Source of the DNA: Russula earlei
Lineage: Eukaryota > Basidiomycota > Agaricomycetes > Russulales > Russulaceae
Length of the DNA: 64,000 nt
Assembly: GCA_025769875.1 (NCBI GenBank)
Contig: JAGFNK010000238.1
Coordinates: forward strand, 1-64,000
Direction: 5' to 3'
A model generated the notes under the pieces. The model ran no database searches. It was not told where the DNA came from and saw nothing but the letters and a program-made list of their open reading frames with translations. Positions 29,442-41,019 of the stretch are shown here, piece after piece. The first letter of the stretch is position 1; each line of letters starts with the position of its first letter. Position numbers and translations under genes: made by a program.

Positions 29442-32400
29442 TCATAACGCCCTGGCATTCGCTAGCACGGTCCGCGCCAGCAACACGTACTCCGGCGCAG
29501 TATCACGACCTTCTGCCTCGCTCACTTTCTCCCAGTGTGCAAGTCCGCCGTCGATGAGCGTGAGCGCTTCCTCCTCGCTGTGTTCCTCGACCCAGCGCAC
29601 GTACTCGGGGGGCTGCCAGCCGTGCAGCGTATGGGGCAGCGGGATGGGGGCGCGCACGAGGATATGGTGCAGCACCACGAGAGGCTGCAGCCCCGCCGTC
29701 GCGGCCGGTACCGCGAGGCGCGCGGTCTCGAGGAAAAGCAATTGACGCATCGCACGGAGGGCGCGGTACTCGGAGCCCGCCGCGTCCAGCCCACCGCCCC
29801 CGCGTTTGCCCTTGCCCTCGGACACGAAGGCGCCGAGGGAGAACTCAAGTTCGGTCATGTCGCCTGTGAGCTGCAGCTTGCAGGGCTCTTCGAGTGGCTT
29901 GAAAATCGATACATGCAGCACGAACGTTCTGAGTATATGTCTCACGATGTCCAGCGGCCTGCACGGGCAACTTTCCTTCGAACCTCACGCGTTAAAGATA
30001 ATACGCATTGACGAACCATTCTCGTGCCACCTCCTCGACCAGCAAGCGCGGAAGGATTTCGGTCTTTACAAACGCCAGTTTCTCCGTGATCTCCTTGACA
30101 TAAGTACTTGAACCGTCCGTATCGGCAAGGGGTTCTGCGGATCGAATCGGTTCTCGATGTAATTTGGCAATGATTGCGCCAGACTCTGATTTAATTGCAG
30201 CCAAGAGAGGGCCTACAATACGCCGGTAGGATTCCATCACGTTCTGTCGTCTGGTTACAGGCAGGGCTGGTGTCCGCAATGTATCGAGCACTTACCACTA
30301 TTGACGGACGCAGAATTGCATACACGTCGCTGGAATGCTCTTCCTCGAGAGCATGCATCCTCGTCCCAAAATGGTATAGGAAGGTCGCCATGGAGAGATT
30401 CTGCACCTGCAGTGGCGTCGCTGTCGGTCCGATAAGAACCGTGGCAGTCCGATCCCGCATGATAAGGCCATCCGCACGTCCGAGTAGCATATCCAAGCTT
30501 GACTTGGCGTGGCGGGCAACTGACCGAACAAGCAGTGGATCAAATTTGGCAGCATCAAGTTCGTTCGCGATCATTCGTGCGACGTTGGTCCCTTCAGTTG
30601 AGGAAGGCGGTGCACGGGAACTGCTTTGGAAGGCTTGTCCCACGGCCTCATTCATTTTGTTTGATGTCCGTGACAGATAGAGCGCTTCGAAGGTTGAGAG
30701 CGCACGGAGCACGAGAACAGTTTCTGGGCTAGGGGAAATTAAAATAAGTCGCTGGGCGCGTCACGACACCAGTACAGACCTCTGTCTCTCCTGGGTGTAT
30801 ATGGTGTCGGTATGTGCCGCGATTTTTGAGAAAAAGTCATGGAAGAGGCGTAATAGCCTTGGGTAACCGGAACTCAATGCTTGCTGAAGGAAAGTTGAGT
30901 CTAGAAAGATGCTTCAGGGCTATTCGTAGATTTGGCGAACACCTTACTCTTCGCCCCGTCTCGAGTTTGCCTCTCTAAGGATCGGGCCAACGCAGCCCAA
31001 AACGTAGCGCTGGGCTTACTTTCCAGCACCTGCAGAACATTATGAGAGTTGCGCACCTAGCCAAAAGATTGAGCTGACCTTCATCGCCTCGCCAAGGAAG
31101 ACAATCTGGGAGATCGGATCCTTCTTCAATTTCAAAACTTTCTCCAAAGTATATACCTGAGCATCATCTCCGTTGTTGTCAACTTTCAAAGTAAGATGAG
31201 CGACGCCCCCACTTTGACGCATGCACCGGCCATGTCCTCAACAAGAGCTGTTAACCTTGCCCATAGAGCCTGTCCCCACTGCGGTGCAGTCACGCTAGTA
31301 GGCTCCTGACGAATGCGGGACTTGTATGCGAGCCCAGCGGACGTAGGTGCAGGATCTATGACATATGGTTCAGCTCCAGGAAACACTGAAGACGTCAAGA
31401 AATGGCCCACCTTTTGCACTTAACTCCTTGGAGATTTGTGACATATCGAAGGCAGATTTGATCCGGGCTTCGACTGCAGTTGACAAGTCAGAAACTAGAT
31501 TCTGTACAAGATTCGGCAGAAGTCGGAGGTTATGCGCAGTCTGGAGTGATGTCGCGAGCAATGGTTGATTCTGTGGAGTGAAGGAGATCAACAGGCGCCC
31601 GGTTTCGAAAGCGGGGGAATCGACTTGCCACTTGAGCAAGGCCTTCTAGAACCATGGACTCCATTTCTGCGGTGACTTTGGAACGCGAAGAGTTGATGAA
31701 TGGAATGTGCACAGCGACGGCATTGATGGAGTGGAGTGGGATATGCCTATTGACTGACGACCCGACATCTGTCGGGAATGACCCCTCTGAAACGGCTTCA
31801 GGTGAAGTTTTCAAAAGGTCGCCTGATACACACATTCAGCTGCCATGTGGGTGTCGCGAAAATGAACACCGTACCAAGCTCGGCAATAGTAAGCGCAGCC
31901 TGCGCAAGGGAGCGCTCCTTTTCGCCTTCGTGATCCAGTCCGGGCGTGGCGCTGCGCCTGCCGTCAAGTATCCCGCTGTTCACTTTTGATTCGGACAACT
32001 TAGACTGTGAAACAGTGTCGCCCGCACCGTCGCCAACTTCGGCCATCTGGGCTTGTAATCGTTTTACGAGGATTGTAAAGCGGGAAGTCCGTCGCAGAAC
32101 ATCTGACGCTTGCTGGAGGCGTTGCAAGCGCTTCACACTTGCTTGCATTGTTTGGTAGGGGTTACGAACTTTTTGGCGGAGCCTGAGTAGAGTGAGGACA
32201 CATTGGCGTAAGAGCGATGTGGATACGCACTTCTCCAAGGATCCATCAAGTGCGTCAAGCCCTTCTCGAACGGCCTGCAAGGAGCCACTAACTTCTCCGA
32301 CTCCGGCGGCCTGCTCCAGTAGATCCTCATGGTGCACGGTGACCTGAGGAGAGTCTAAAAAACGCACTACATCCAGATCAGGTTACGCACGACATTCTTG

Positions 32401-32610
32401 ATTTGTTTCGAGACATCGTCGATGCCATAATTGAGTTTTGTAATGGCAACAGAGATATCCTCTTTCGCAGGTTCTAAGGCTGGTAGGCTTTGCAGGTCTA
32501 GAGGATGAGCCAGGTTGAGGCGGGTAGGATTCACCGGCTAGGACAGCATTGGCATATTCACTCGCATCAAATTCCGGAGATTCGAAGATGGTGTAGTCTA
32601 CACGAGGTCA
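29442..32610 (-). CDS. COG5: Conserved oligomeric Golgi complex subunit 5
   Basis: Spliced from at least twelve exons. Recognisable stretches are FESPEFDASEYANAVLAGE near the N-terminus, KLNYGIDDVSKQIKNVV, RLQRLQQASDVLRRTSRF, LQTAHNLRLLPNLVQNLVSD, YTLEKVLKLKKDPISQI and SATFWAALARSLERQTR. Further on are LVLRALSTFEALYLSRTSN, FDPLLVRSVARHAKSSLDML and, at the end, APLDIVRHILRTFVLHVSIF. COG5 belongs to lobe B of the COG tethering complex, which holds vesicles for retrograde traffic within the Golgi. Introns are 50-65 nt with GTGCGT/GTGGGC/GTAAGT-type donors. The first coding exon and ATG are not resolved. A one-base frame change occurs between SYPPQPGSSS and EPAKEDIS (about 32475-32530). Confidence 0.9.
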
Positions 32611-33355
32611 GGGGAGATCAAAGTCAGACCGCGACGAGAACATACGCGCCTGTCATGTCATGTAGTCTGACGACTGTGTTACCAGCAGTTGGACTTTATC
32701 GTCCCACAGGGATGTATTTGCACCGCTGGGCTCAAGGGATAGATCCTTCGTTCTCCGAGGCACGCACGACGTCCGCCTTGCGAATGACACAGACGGTGTA
32801 GTACTTTCGGAGAGTGCGCATATAGTCACACCGCGCCTATACAGTAGTCACACTTCTTTAAGCACGCCAATATCACGTGCACGGTGTGCCTTGCGCGCGC
32901 GGTGTCCCAATATTGGCGGCTGCGCCCAGAGATGATGCGGGGATGTCGGCAGCGCAGTACTCATTCCATTTGAGGTCGGTGCTTGACGTTCAGACTCCTA
33001 GTCCAGTAATGTCCACTGCATGATAAGCCAACGTCGCCGCTTTGAGCCTGGGACTTTCTCACGGGAAGCGCACATCGTCACAGCCGTCGATAAGGATCTC
33101 GTCAAGACGTGTCTCTCGCTGTTGTGGAGGGTCCTATGTTTCGTCTCGGATGGATCTACTTAATATAGCTATCGGCCATGAACTAGTCCTAGGATCAATG
33201 GTTGTGGGTCAAGGGCACAAAGCCTCAACTGCAAGGCACGTGTGACTCACATGGGCTCCACACATGATGTTTGACACAATGTACTGCCTTGGGGGCCGAG
33301 GGTTATTCCTCTGATGCAGAACTGAACCACGCTCCCAACCTTCTTCTGCCCCCTC
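32611..33355. other. Divergent promoter region between COG5 and the Gly/Tyr-rich gene
   Basis: The missing first exon of COG5 should lie at the left end. No other convincing gene is visible. Confidence 0.45.
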
Positions 33356-34563
33356 ATGTCTTACAACTACTATCGGTACGCTCCCGGCTGGGGAACTCAC
33401 CAAGTACGTAGACTCTCCTTGCACATCCTCGTCGTCAACTCAAATCGTCTAGTTTCAAATAGGAGCTCCACCGTTGCCTGCCTATCAGCCACTGCCTTCA
33501 TGTATGCATGCCACAACGTTGATGAATAAGGGGCCGCGAAACTTATATCTCATCTAGGGACAGGACAAGATTTCTATTCTGCCCATGCCATGGGCTTTGA
33601 TCCGTGAGTCATCACCAACATTCGTAGACGACCACTCAGGCGCGACACATAGTGACTATTACCATAACACTATTTCACGCCTCTCGTCGGGGATGGGGGG
33701 CTTCGGGAAGCACGAAGCCAGGATGTGGCATCGTCGCGCTTACGCTGGCCTCGTACGGTTATTGATTTTGTCCGTCCGGGCTCGGTTGTTCATGTCAGGT
33801 CACAGGGTGAAGTTACTCGTATGATGCCTCAAGAAATTGGTGCAGCTGCCGCCTACGAGGCATACCGACAAGTAAAATACGGCACCAACGTGTACCAGTT
33901 TCTGTACAGCGACTATGAACGGCAACGCGAAGCCCTGAGAGCACTTGCCATCGCCGAAGGTGGGTCGATCGATTTCTTGCTTCAGCTCTCACGCTCACGT
34001 GCCTCTTTAACCTTAACAAAGCCGTTAGCCTGTGGCAGGACACGGGTCGCGCGGTTGACCAATATGGCTTACAGATGGCGTGCGACGAGGCCGCAGCGAC
34101 GGCCACTAATATAATCACTGAGCGTGAACTTGATGACGGATATGGCATGGGTTTCGGAGGCTCTCACCGCAGCCGCCGGAATTCATTTAATGCATATCCC
34201 GTTTCCGGTTACGCCAGTTCTGGTGGATACGCAGGCAGTGCATACGCAGGCAGTGCATATGGTGGGGGGAGCCCGTTAATGATGGGCGGGAATCTTCCGC
34301 CCAGCCCGCTCGGCGGCGCCATGCCTATGCCGGGTGCGCAATTCCCTGGAATTCCGTACACAAGCTCGGTTGGAATGGGTATGCCGATGTACGGTGGATA
34401 TGCAGGCTCATACGGCTCACCCGGATACGACTATCTCGGGGGGTATGCCAGTCTCCCCGGTACGCCAGCGGCAGTTTTACTCGCTCCTCCTGAAGATCAC
34501 CATCGTCACCGTCACCGTCATCGTCACCGTCGCCACCGACATCGTAGTCACGACAGGTATTAA
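33356..34563 (+). CDS. Gly/Tyr-rich protein of basidiomycete type with His/Arg tail
   Basis: Exon 1 encodes MSYNYYRYAPGWGTHQ followed by a GTACGTA donor at 33404. The exon ending at 33959 carries PQEIGAAAAYEAYRQVKYG and ERQREALRALAIAE. A 62-nt intron (33960-34021) then joins AIAE to AVSLWQDTGRAVDQYG and ACDEAAATATNIITE. This helical domain resembles one I know from other basidiomycete proteins with low-complexity tails; no function is established to my knowledge. The C-terminal 160 residues are Gly/Tyr/Ser/Pro-rich with repeats (YAGSAYAGSAYGGG) and end in an alternating His-Arg tract. The exons between 33404 and about 33700 are not resolved. Confidence 0.65.
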
Positions 34564-34912
34564 CCACCGATAGCTGTACGGTGGACATTCCTGCTCGAAT
34601 AATTGGCCCACTGTTGGGATGTCTGACTGATGAGGTTAGCCGCTTGCACAGATCGTAATTGCTAAAGTATTCTCGATATTGCTACGTATGTAACGAATGT
34701 CTTGAGTGTAATTGTATTCTCACTTTGATTTGATGTGTTCGGGAAGTGAATGTAGCACCCTCCAGATTAGGCATCAATCTCTCACGGCTCCCTTCTCCGA
34801 CATGACAAATCAAACCTCTCCTCTCAAAGTGCGCTGGGGTCGGAATAAGTTATCTCTCTTGTCAACTTTCACACATCCTTAGGCATTCCTTATCCTCCTC
34901 CCGAATACCAAA
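34564..34912. other. Intergenic, tandem plus-strand genes
   Basis: No frame of note. It serves as 3' end of the Gly/Tyr-rich gene and promoter of MPC2. A CT-rich tract precedes the MPC2 ATG. Confidence 0.5.
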
Positions 34913-35517
34913 ATGTCCGGAGCAGCAGCAAGCGCATCGGCATCTAGATTCCAGTCGTTCATGAACCATCCAGCCGGTGCGCCCAGCGAGAGGTCCTCAC
35001 CTGAAGAGCCAACTGACTTGTTCCGGCTCTATCGATGTTGTGTCTCACAGGGCCCAAGACCGTCTTTTTCTGGGCTCCGCTCATGAAATGGTGTCTTGTC
35101 GCCGCGGGGCTGAAGGATCTTAGTCGACCCGCGGACAAACTCTCTGTATCTCAGAACCTCGGTCCGTACTTCCTTGTTCCGTTTCTTTTTTTATTTTATT
35201 GAAAAACATATCCATCCCCTCTGCAGCGCTCGCGGCGACCGGCTTCATCTGGGTGCGCTACTCTTTTGTCATTACTCCTGTCAATTATTCGCTCGCTGCG
35301 GTGGGTGTACGTGCCTGCATCGGTCCCGACTCGGCTCTGATGGATCGCGTGATGTAGGTGAACTTCTTCGTCGGCTCAAGTGGCCTCGGGCAGCTAGCGC
35401 GTATCGCTCAGTGGGTTTCATGTCCCTTTCCTCCCCTAACCTGAGAAGTGATGGCTGGGTCCCCGCAGTTATCGATACGGCCAGAAGGGCGAGACCGCTC
35501 CGGTTGCGACCGCTTAG
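34913..35517 (+). CDS. MPC2: Mitochondrial pyruvate carrier subunit (MPC2 type)
   Basis: Five exons: 34913-34976, 35051-35161, 35227-35300, 35358-35410 and 35469-35517. The product begins MSGAAASASASRFQSFMNHP. It contains KTVFFWAPLMKWCLVAAGL, DLSRPADKLSVSQNLALAAT and GFIWVRYSFVITPVNYSLAA, and ends YRYGQKGETAPVATA. The FWAP.MKW and SVSQ...TG.IW.RYS motifs are diagnostic of the MPC2/MPC3 subunits, which pair with MPC1 in the inner mitochondrial membrane to import pyruvate. At about 120 residues it has family length. Introns are 57-74 nt, all GT-AG. All frames close without adjustment. Confidence 0.94.
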
Positions 35518-35737
35518 AGCGAGCGAACCGTGTTAGTACCCGAACCCGTACCTCTTGCGCTTTGAAGTACAAGATAAATATATAAGACGTTCCCCTCACC
35601 GACAACTCTTAGAATACAGGATTCGAAGAGATATATATGCGAGTTGCGCCTATGGGGACTACACAAGAGTGCTTTAATTTTACATTGCTGAATATCGGAA
35701 CGTCGTAAATATTGCAAAAGTAAACCACACGAAGTTG

Positions 35738-36478
35738 TCATCGGACGTGATTTGTTCGGTCATTTTGTTGCGCTTGCCGTCTCTCGTGTGATTCACCTTC
35801 ATGTTGTCCTGTCTGTTCGCGAGAAGAATAACCCTGCAGCGCACCGCGCGCGAGGGACAACCAACTACCACTTGCGGCATCCAGTGCGTTCGCAACGAAC
35901 TGTTGTACTTGGGTCGCTGCGCTCGTGGAGTCGGCAGCATTCCACTGCTGCTCCTCAAATTGCCATTCCCAATGCTTGTCAAACGAGTCCCATGCCTGCG
36001 GTCGCGACCTTGCGCGCTGGCTACCGCCGCCTGAGGCGTTTGCGGCAGCATCTTGCCCGCGGCCGCTGAGCACATCCGAAACCATCGCGATAAGGCTCGG
36101 CACGACGCCGCTGCCACCGTCCCCTGTTCCCAGGAGCCACGCCAAAGCCACGGACGTAGCAGCGGCAACGATGCCCCATTTGACGAGCCATGTGGCGGTG
36201 CGGACGAACCACGTTGCCGTGCGTACCGCGCTGGCGAGCGCTAGGTACGCAGCGAGGAGGGTGATAAGTGGCGGAATGACTTTTTGGGCATCCCAATCGG
36301 ACGGCTTTGAAGAAATCAAGGCCGCGCCGAGGCCGATTAGCGCGCCGAAGAACGCTAGTCCGTGTGTGAGGAGGACGAGCAAGGCGTTATGCACGGGCGG
36401 GGGGAGGCAGGAAGAGATGTAGGAGAATAGAGGGGCGAGAAAGGGTGGGAGATGTATTTGGGTAGGAGGGTTCGCCAT
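35738..36478 (-). CDS. Apq12-like nuclear envelope/ER membrane protein
   Basis: A single uninterrupted 246-codon frame starting MANPPTQIHLPPFLAPLF. Three hydrophobic segments are visible: LVLLTHGLAFFGALIGLGAA (residues about 33-55), PPLITLLAAYLALASAV (about 69-85) and WLVKWGIVAAATSVALAWLL (about 96-115). The last 130 residues are polar and disordered-looking (Ser/Gln/Arg-rich). The layout and length of the membrane part fit the Apq12 family, whose yeast member supports nuclear pore biogenesis and lipid homeostasis. The family call rests on topology and residual similarity, not on a hard motif. A small tail-extended ER protein of other kind is the alternative. Confidence 0.6.
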   Translation of the reverse strand: MANPPTQIHLPPFLAPLFSYISSCLPPPVHNALLVLLTHGLAFFGALIGLGAALISSKPSDWDAQKVIPPLITLLAAYLALASAVRTATWFVRTATWLVKWGIVAAATSVALAWLLGTGDGGSGVVPSLIAMVSDVLSGRGQDAAANASGGGSQRARSRPQAWDSFDKHWEWQFEEQQWNAADSTSAATQVQQFVANALDAASGSWLSLARGALQGYSSREQTGQHEGESHERRQAQQNDRTNHVR

Positions 36479-37030
36479 TAGGGAGGGAGAGGATAAAGAA
36501 GCTGGGGGGGGACCTGTTGGCAGTGGAACAACGGTGACAGAGGCACGTCAGGTCACACCGACCCGACCCGACCACCACCAACACGAGCACACATGTTGCT
36601 CTGCAGCGCCACAGACCGGGACCCGGAGATAAGAAGGGGGGGGGGGCGGTGACGATTGGGATCGTGACGATAAGAACCACAAAAGTCTGGGCTCCGTGAC
36701 AACCATCACGTCGCTCTTCCAATTTCATTCCGGCAAACACCATAACCCCATTTTCGACCCCCCTTACTGCCGTATATGGAGAATTTGGTTTCACTCCTTC
36801 GACAGATTGGGAATCACCCAATTGGCTTCAGAATATAATCCTTGACATATTGGGAAATTTACTGATTCCCTTCTATTAAAACCCGCGATAATGTCAGCAA
36901 ATACCGACAAACATGTATGTTATAAGAATGGGGTACATCTTTAGGATATCGACCCGTCCTTGCCTTGTCAGAGGCCCTCACACCCCTCACATACATCGTC
37001 CCCCCATTTGTTATCCCCTCCTCTCACACA
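36479..37030. other. Divergent promoter region with poly-G tract
   Basis: Includes a G run near 36638-36648 and CT-rich sequence before the plus-strand gene at 37031. No gene. Confidence 0.5.
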
Positions 37031-37749
37031 ATGACTTTAAAGAGGAAGCTGGACAATGACATCGTTAGCGAGTCTGACCGCACTGTACGTTCTTCCAAGG
37101 GCGTCGTCGTGACGCGTCGGGATTGACGCTTATATCATCAGTCGAAACAACTGCGTCTCGTGCCCTTCCCCTCTTACGAAACAGATACGGACGTTGATAT
37201 GTCTGATGCACTGTCGGACGTATCTCCTCTTGAGCCTATCATTTCTGAGCAGCATCATGTACGCTTAGACTCCGGTGCCAGCACAACCAGCAGTTCAGAT
37301 TACGATGACGGTGTGTACTCATGTCATTGTCTTCCAACTCGGCTTGATGCGCATATAGCCCCCACCTATCCCTCGTTTAACTTTTACCCCAATCCGTTTT
37401 TTGCTTCGGACGGCTCTGTCGACACCGACTCGCATAACTTTGCAACATACTCGACCTCGACATCGCGCAAGTCCGTCGGTCTGCTGGAACCGAAAAACAG
37501 TTTTCTCCATCGTGGGTCAGTTCACCCCCCCCCTTTTCCTCTGGTTGCTCTGGTTATCGATTATTGGACTTGTGCTAATCGGTTAATCTTGTCTTCTCCC
37601 CACTTGGCAATGTTGGCGTGCACTGCAGGCATTGCACCCAGATTCCAAAACTACGCGTGGCCTGTGCCGCTGGTGCGCTTGGACAACGTTCAATGTGGAG
37701 CCACTGCGAGCAGTGTGGCGCTATTGAGATGATCGACCCTGACTACTAA
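37031..37749 (+). CDS. Small Cys-containing protein with C-terminal CxxC motif
   Basis: Four exons: 37031-37084, 37142-37309, 37359-37515 and 37629-37749. The product starts MTLKRKLDNDIVSESDRT and has a Ser/Asp-rich middle (DVDMSDALSDVSPLEPI). It ends with HCTQIPKLRVACAAG, then RSMWSHCEQCGAIEMIDPDY. The C-terminal module with paired Cys/His (HC, AC, HCxxC) looks like a small metal-binding site and resembles C-termini I know from basidiomycete hypothetical proteins. The KRKL start could be a nuclear signal. No function is known to me. Intron signals are clean. Confidence 0.75.
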
Positions 37750-39633
37750 CCACCTACAGCCCCAATCTCTGCCTAATGCCCCAGTCACTCATTGTCCAGC
37801 GCCGATACTAGCCTTTGTTGTTTATGCTTCTTCTAATCTGCGCTGTTCCGTGATCACCTACACCTGGTCGCCGTTCGACTCGATCTCACCACCTCAGCAT
37901 CATCAAGCAGCACTGCAGTTACGGGAGGAAGCGCAATTTATGACACCCTTCGCATTCGCCACCTTGTAAATCATTTCGATTTCGGCTTTCCAGATACAGA
38001 ATCTGTCAAAAGGCGTCCGCATCAATGTATTCTTGGGTCTTTGATGCCTGGTTCGTACCTTCGGTTTCATGAAACGAACAATCTCAACCTCTGCGTACGT
38101 TATATCCCTCGTCACGCCACCGAATCATCTCTACTATTATTCTATCACCGACTGTTCGGATTTGCATCGTGATCCGCCGTGTATATATATATTGCTCTGT
38201 AGTTCTGCTGTGCTATCGATTTTGCCCTCTTATAAGTGGACGAGTAATCGAAACCAATGAAAATAAAGCGATATCTTAGTACGCATTTTATTTTCATTCA
38301 ATGTGTAATTCCGTGGTGTGATCTCCACCGCTGACAGCTGACAATCGTTGTTCCGACGATCATCGCCAGTCTTTAAAGCCGGTTTGAAGGTTTTGATGGT
38401 TTCAATGATCATTGAAATAACATCCAGTGTACTACTCTGGTGGTTAATCATAATGGTGTCGTGGAAGATCGGGATCATTTCTGGATCATTTAAGGCAGTT
38501 GTTGAGTTGGCTAAAATCAAATATTTGATGTCGAGGGTCACATGTTCACTTAAATATCTTTATTCTAAAATGGATTGTTACACGTGACGTGATTGACAAA
38601 TAGATTCAAACAAGATAAGATAATAGCCTTAAATAATGCCTGTTAAGTAAGATGTGATACAATTGTAGTACTTACTTCAGTTGTAGCATAAAAACTAAAG
38701 TGATTGTCATAAAAACACTTGTTGGAAAATAACTTAACAAAAATGCAACATACAACAAGAGGCAATCTCATGTTGCAATTTTCAAGGGAAAAGTTTGGTT
38801 TATATAAAATTCTTGTTACAAAATGATAATATTTCTTCTCTGTGCCTTTGGCATAGTTTACTTGAAGCTCACAAACCTCAGTAACTCTGCTTCACCTTGT
38901 TATAATGAGCATAAATTTATGTCAACATTATATCACTATTCCATCATCTTGTAACAGGAAATTTATATTATCTGTGTTAGGATTTATTTACCATTTTTAG
39001 GACTGATGACTTGTAGCAACTTATGATTAGGGCTTGTGACTTGGATGACTCATCTTACTTACCAATTGCTGACTGATAATACCTTGACTTTTTACTGATA
39101 CTCTCAGGTAAATGACTCACACATATGTCAAATCTTCTTTAAATGGGACAAGACTTGTTGTAGATCTCTAGCTATTTGTCCCCTAACTTTAGCACAGATT
39201 GGATCAACAAAACACATAAATAGTTTAGCTTGACTTAAGCTTTGTAGCCATGCCATATTGCTTTACTCTCAGTTCTCCAGTGTGACTATACCCTTCTCAA
39301 CATCTGCCATACACCCTTGCCTAAGATAGTCACAGACGCCTCTGAAGTTTCTTGAACTATATCAAGTGACTCAGTCATATCATGTATGAAGAGATACTCA
39401 CAAGCTTTGAGTGATAAGGTACTCTGAATTTGTAAAATAATAACATTGCTTTTTCAATTCAAAATGTTACACCTTTGTCAGTCAAATTTCCAACCAGTGA
39501 AACATGTTCTTAAATGTATAGAACATTATTGTTCTACTGTTCACAAAAAAGAGTGTGCTATTATATCTTGTATTGTACTAGTGGCTCACTAGCAATCCTT
39601 AAAGACAATACCTTACCTTTGAGTGTGAGCTCA
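37750..39633. other. AT-rich region, no supported gene
   Basis: From about 38,260 the sequence becomes AT-rich and CpG-poor, like the transposon block. Frames are short. It is probably decayed repeat DNA extending to the solo LTR at 39634. Confidence 0.5.
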
Positions 39634-40125
39634 TGTTAAGATCCTGATAGATCTTATTACTGACTTTTAGTGAAAGAGTTGCTTGATATAGTTCAAGCAC
39701 TAGACTTTGAATCCTTTGATATTATCTCAGGAAGAGTAGATGTAAGAGATGAGAAGGGCCTCTTTCACATAGAGTGATGACTTGATTTTTAGAGAGTTTT
39801 GACAAGATAGTTATTTCTTGTAAAAGAGTAAGTCAAGCATAAGGCTCAACTGTTGGTACATCAGAGTATTTATACAATATCTCAATAATGGCTGATCCAA
39901 TTTGTACGAAACTTGGGGAGCACATAGCTGAGAACCAGTAGTATCCAAGTCTGTGGAGCACAATTTTAGAGTGTCAGAAATGACTCACATGTGAGTCATC
40001 CTTTCTTAGTATCTGTCATCAAACAGTAAGCAATCACTGAGCAAATCACTAAGCAACCATAAGCAGAGATGAGTAACCAAAGCATAGGTAAGCAAGCAGA
40101 CAAGAATGCAAACTGAGTCCTAACA
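39634..40125 (-). repeat. Family B solo LTR with perfect 5-bp target duplication
   Basis: 492 bp with termini TGTTAAGATC and GAGTCCTAACA on the plus strand, flanked on both sides by GCTCA. The interior matches the LTR at 568-1085, for example AAGTCAAGCATAAGGCTCAA against AAGTCGAGCTTAGGGCTCAA. There is no internal coding sequence. Recombination between the LTRs of a full element is the usual origin. Confidence 0.8.
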
Positions 40126-40149
40126 GCTCAGCAAGCTGTGCATAAGTGG

Positions 40150-41019
40150 CTACTTTGTAAAGGTTAAGACATTGTATTTGTTTGTCTCCTTAATTTGCAA
40201 TTATTACAAGTGACTTGATGTTTGCCACATATCATAACATACTTTCCCTCATGATGTTGATCCAGAATTGCATGCAATTATTTGAGGAATCTGGGTAGCA
40301 GGGTAAGGAAACACTTAGATGTTGTAACAATGGGGTGAGGCACAAGATGGATGTGGTGCAGAAGAGGTGGTGGCAAGTCCAATCAGCAACCCAGTTGTGG
40401 ACTGTTCAAGATTGCAATTCTGGAAATCACTTTTCACTCATCCCCAAGGCAGAAAAGATATCCCATTGATGGGAATGAATATCCATGCACAACTGCCAGG
40501 GTGGAAAGACATGATACTGCAGATCAAAGAACAACACAAGCATTTTCAGTCCAGAAACTTAATCACAGGTGGTGAATGCATCTTTTATATGTTTCCCAGA
40601 CTGTTTTGTAGCCATCAGCAATGTTATTCTGCCTTGACTGGTCTGTGAGTATTCTATCAGTGCCATGCACAACATCAAGATGGATGGCTTGCTGCCATCA
40701 ATACATACTTTTGATAGATGTGATGGATAGAATGTGTAGGGCAAGGTGGGGCATGTGGAGCAAGTCCCAAAATCTGCATACACTTCTCCAGTGATTGCAG
40801 ACAGTAATGTTCTCAAAAGTTGTGGGTGTAGCCAATTATATTGAAAGTGGGGTTCACCCTGTGCACCTGGCTGAGGTCCTCCTTTGATACCACATTGTGT
40901 ATTATTCCCAGCAATAGCTCAACAGGTAGCCTTAGATGACATGGTGGTAAATGTAGCGATGGGCAGGTATCAGCAAAGGGCCTTATCAGCACTCAGTGCT
41001 CAGCCCCTGACTTGTTCCG
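40150..41019 (-). pseudogene. Decayed F-box/LRR-like fragment, left inverted copy
   Basis: Read on the minus strand this ~870-bp block encodes pieces such as FGTCSTCPTLPYTF, KVCIDGSKPSILMLCMAL, VSGLKMLVLFFDLQY and QWDIFSALGMSEK with many stops. It is an inverted repeat of 44460-45290. Differences are mainly CpG in the right copy against TpG or CpA here. The leucine-rich style recalls the C-terminal part of basidiomycete F-box proteins, but no F-box itself is visible. Confidence 0.6.
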
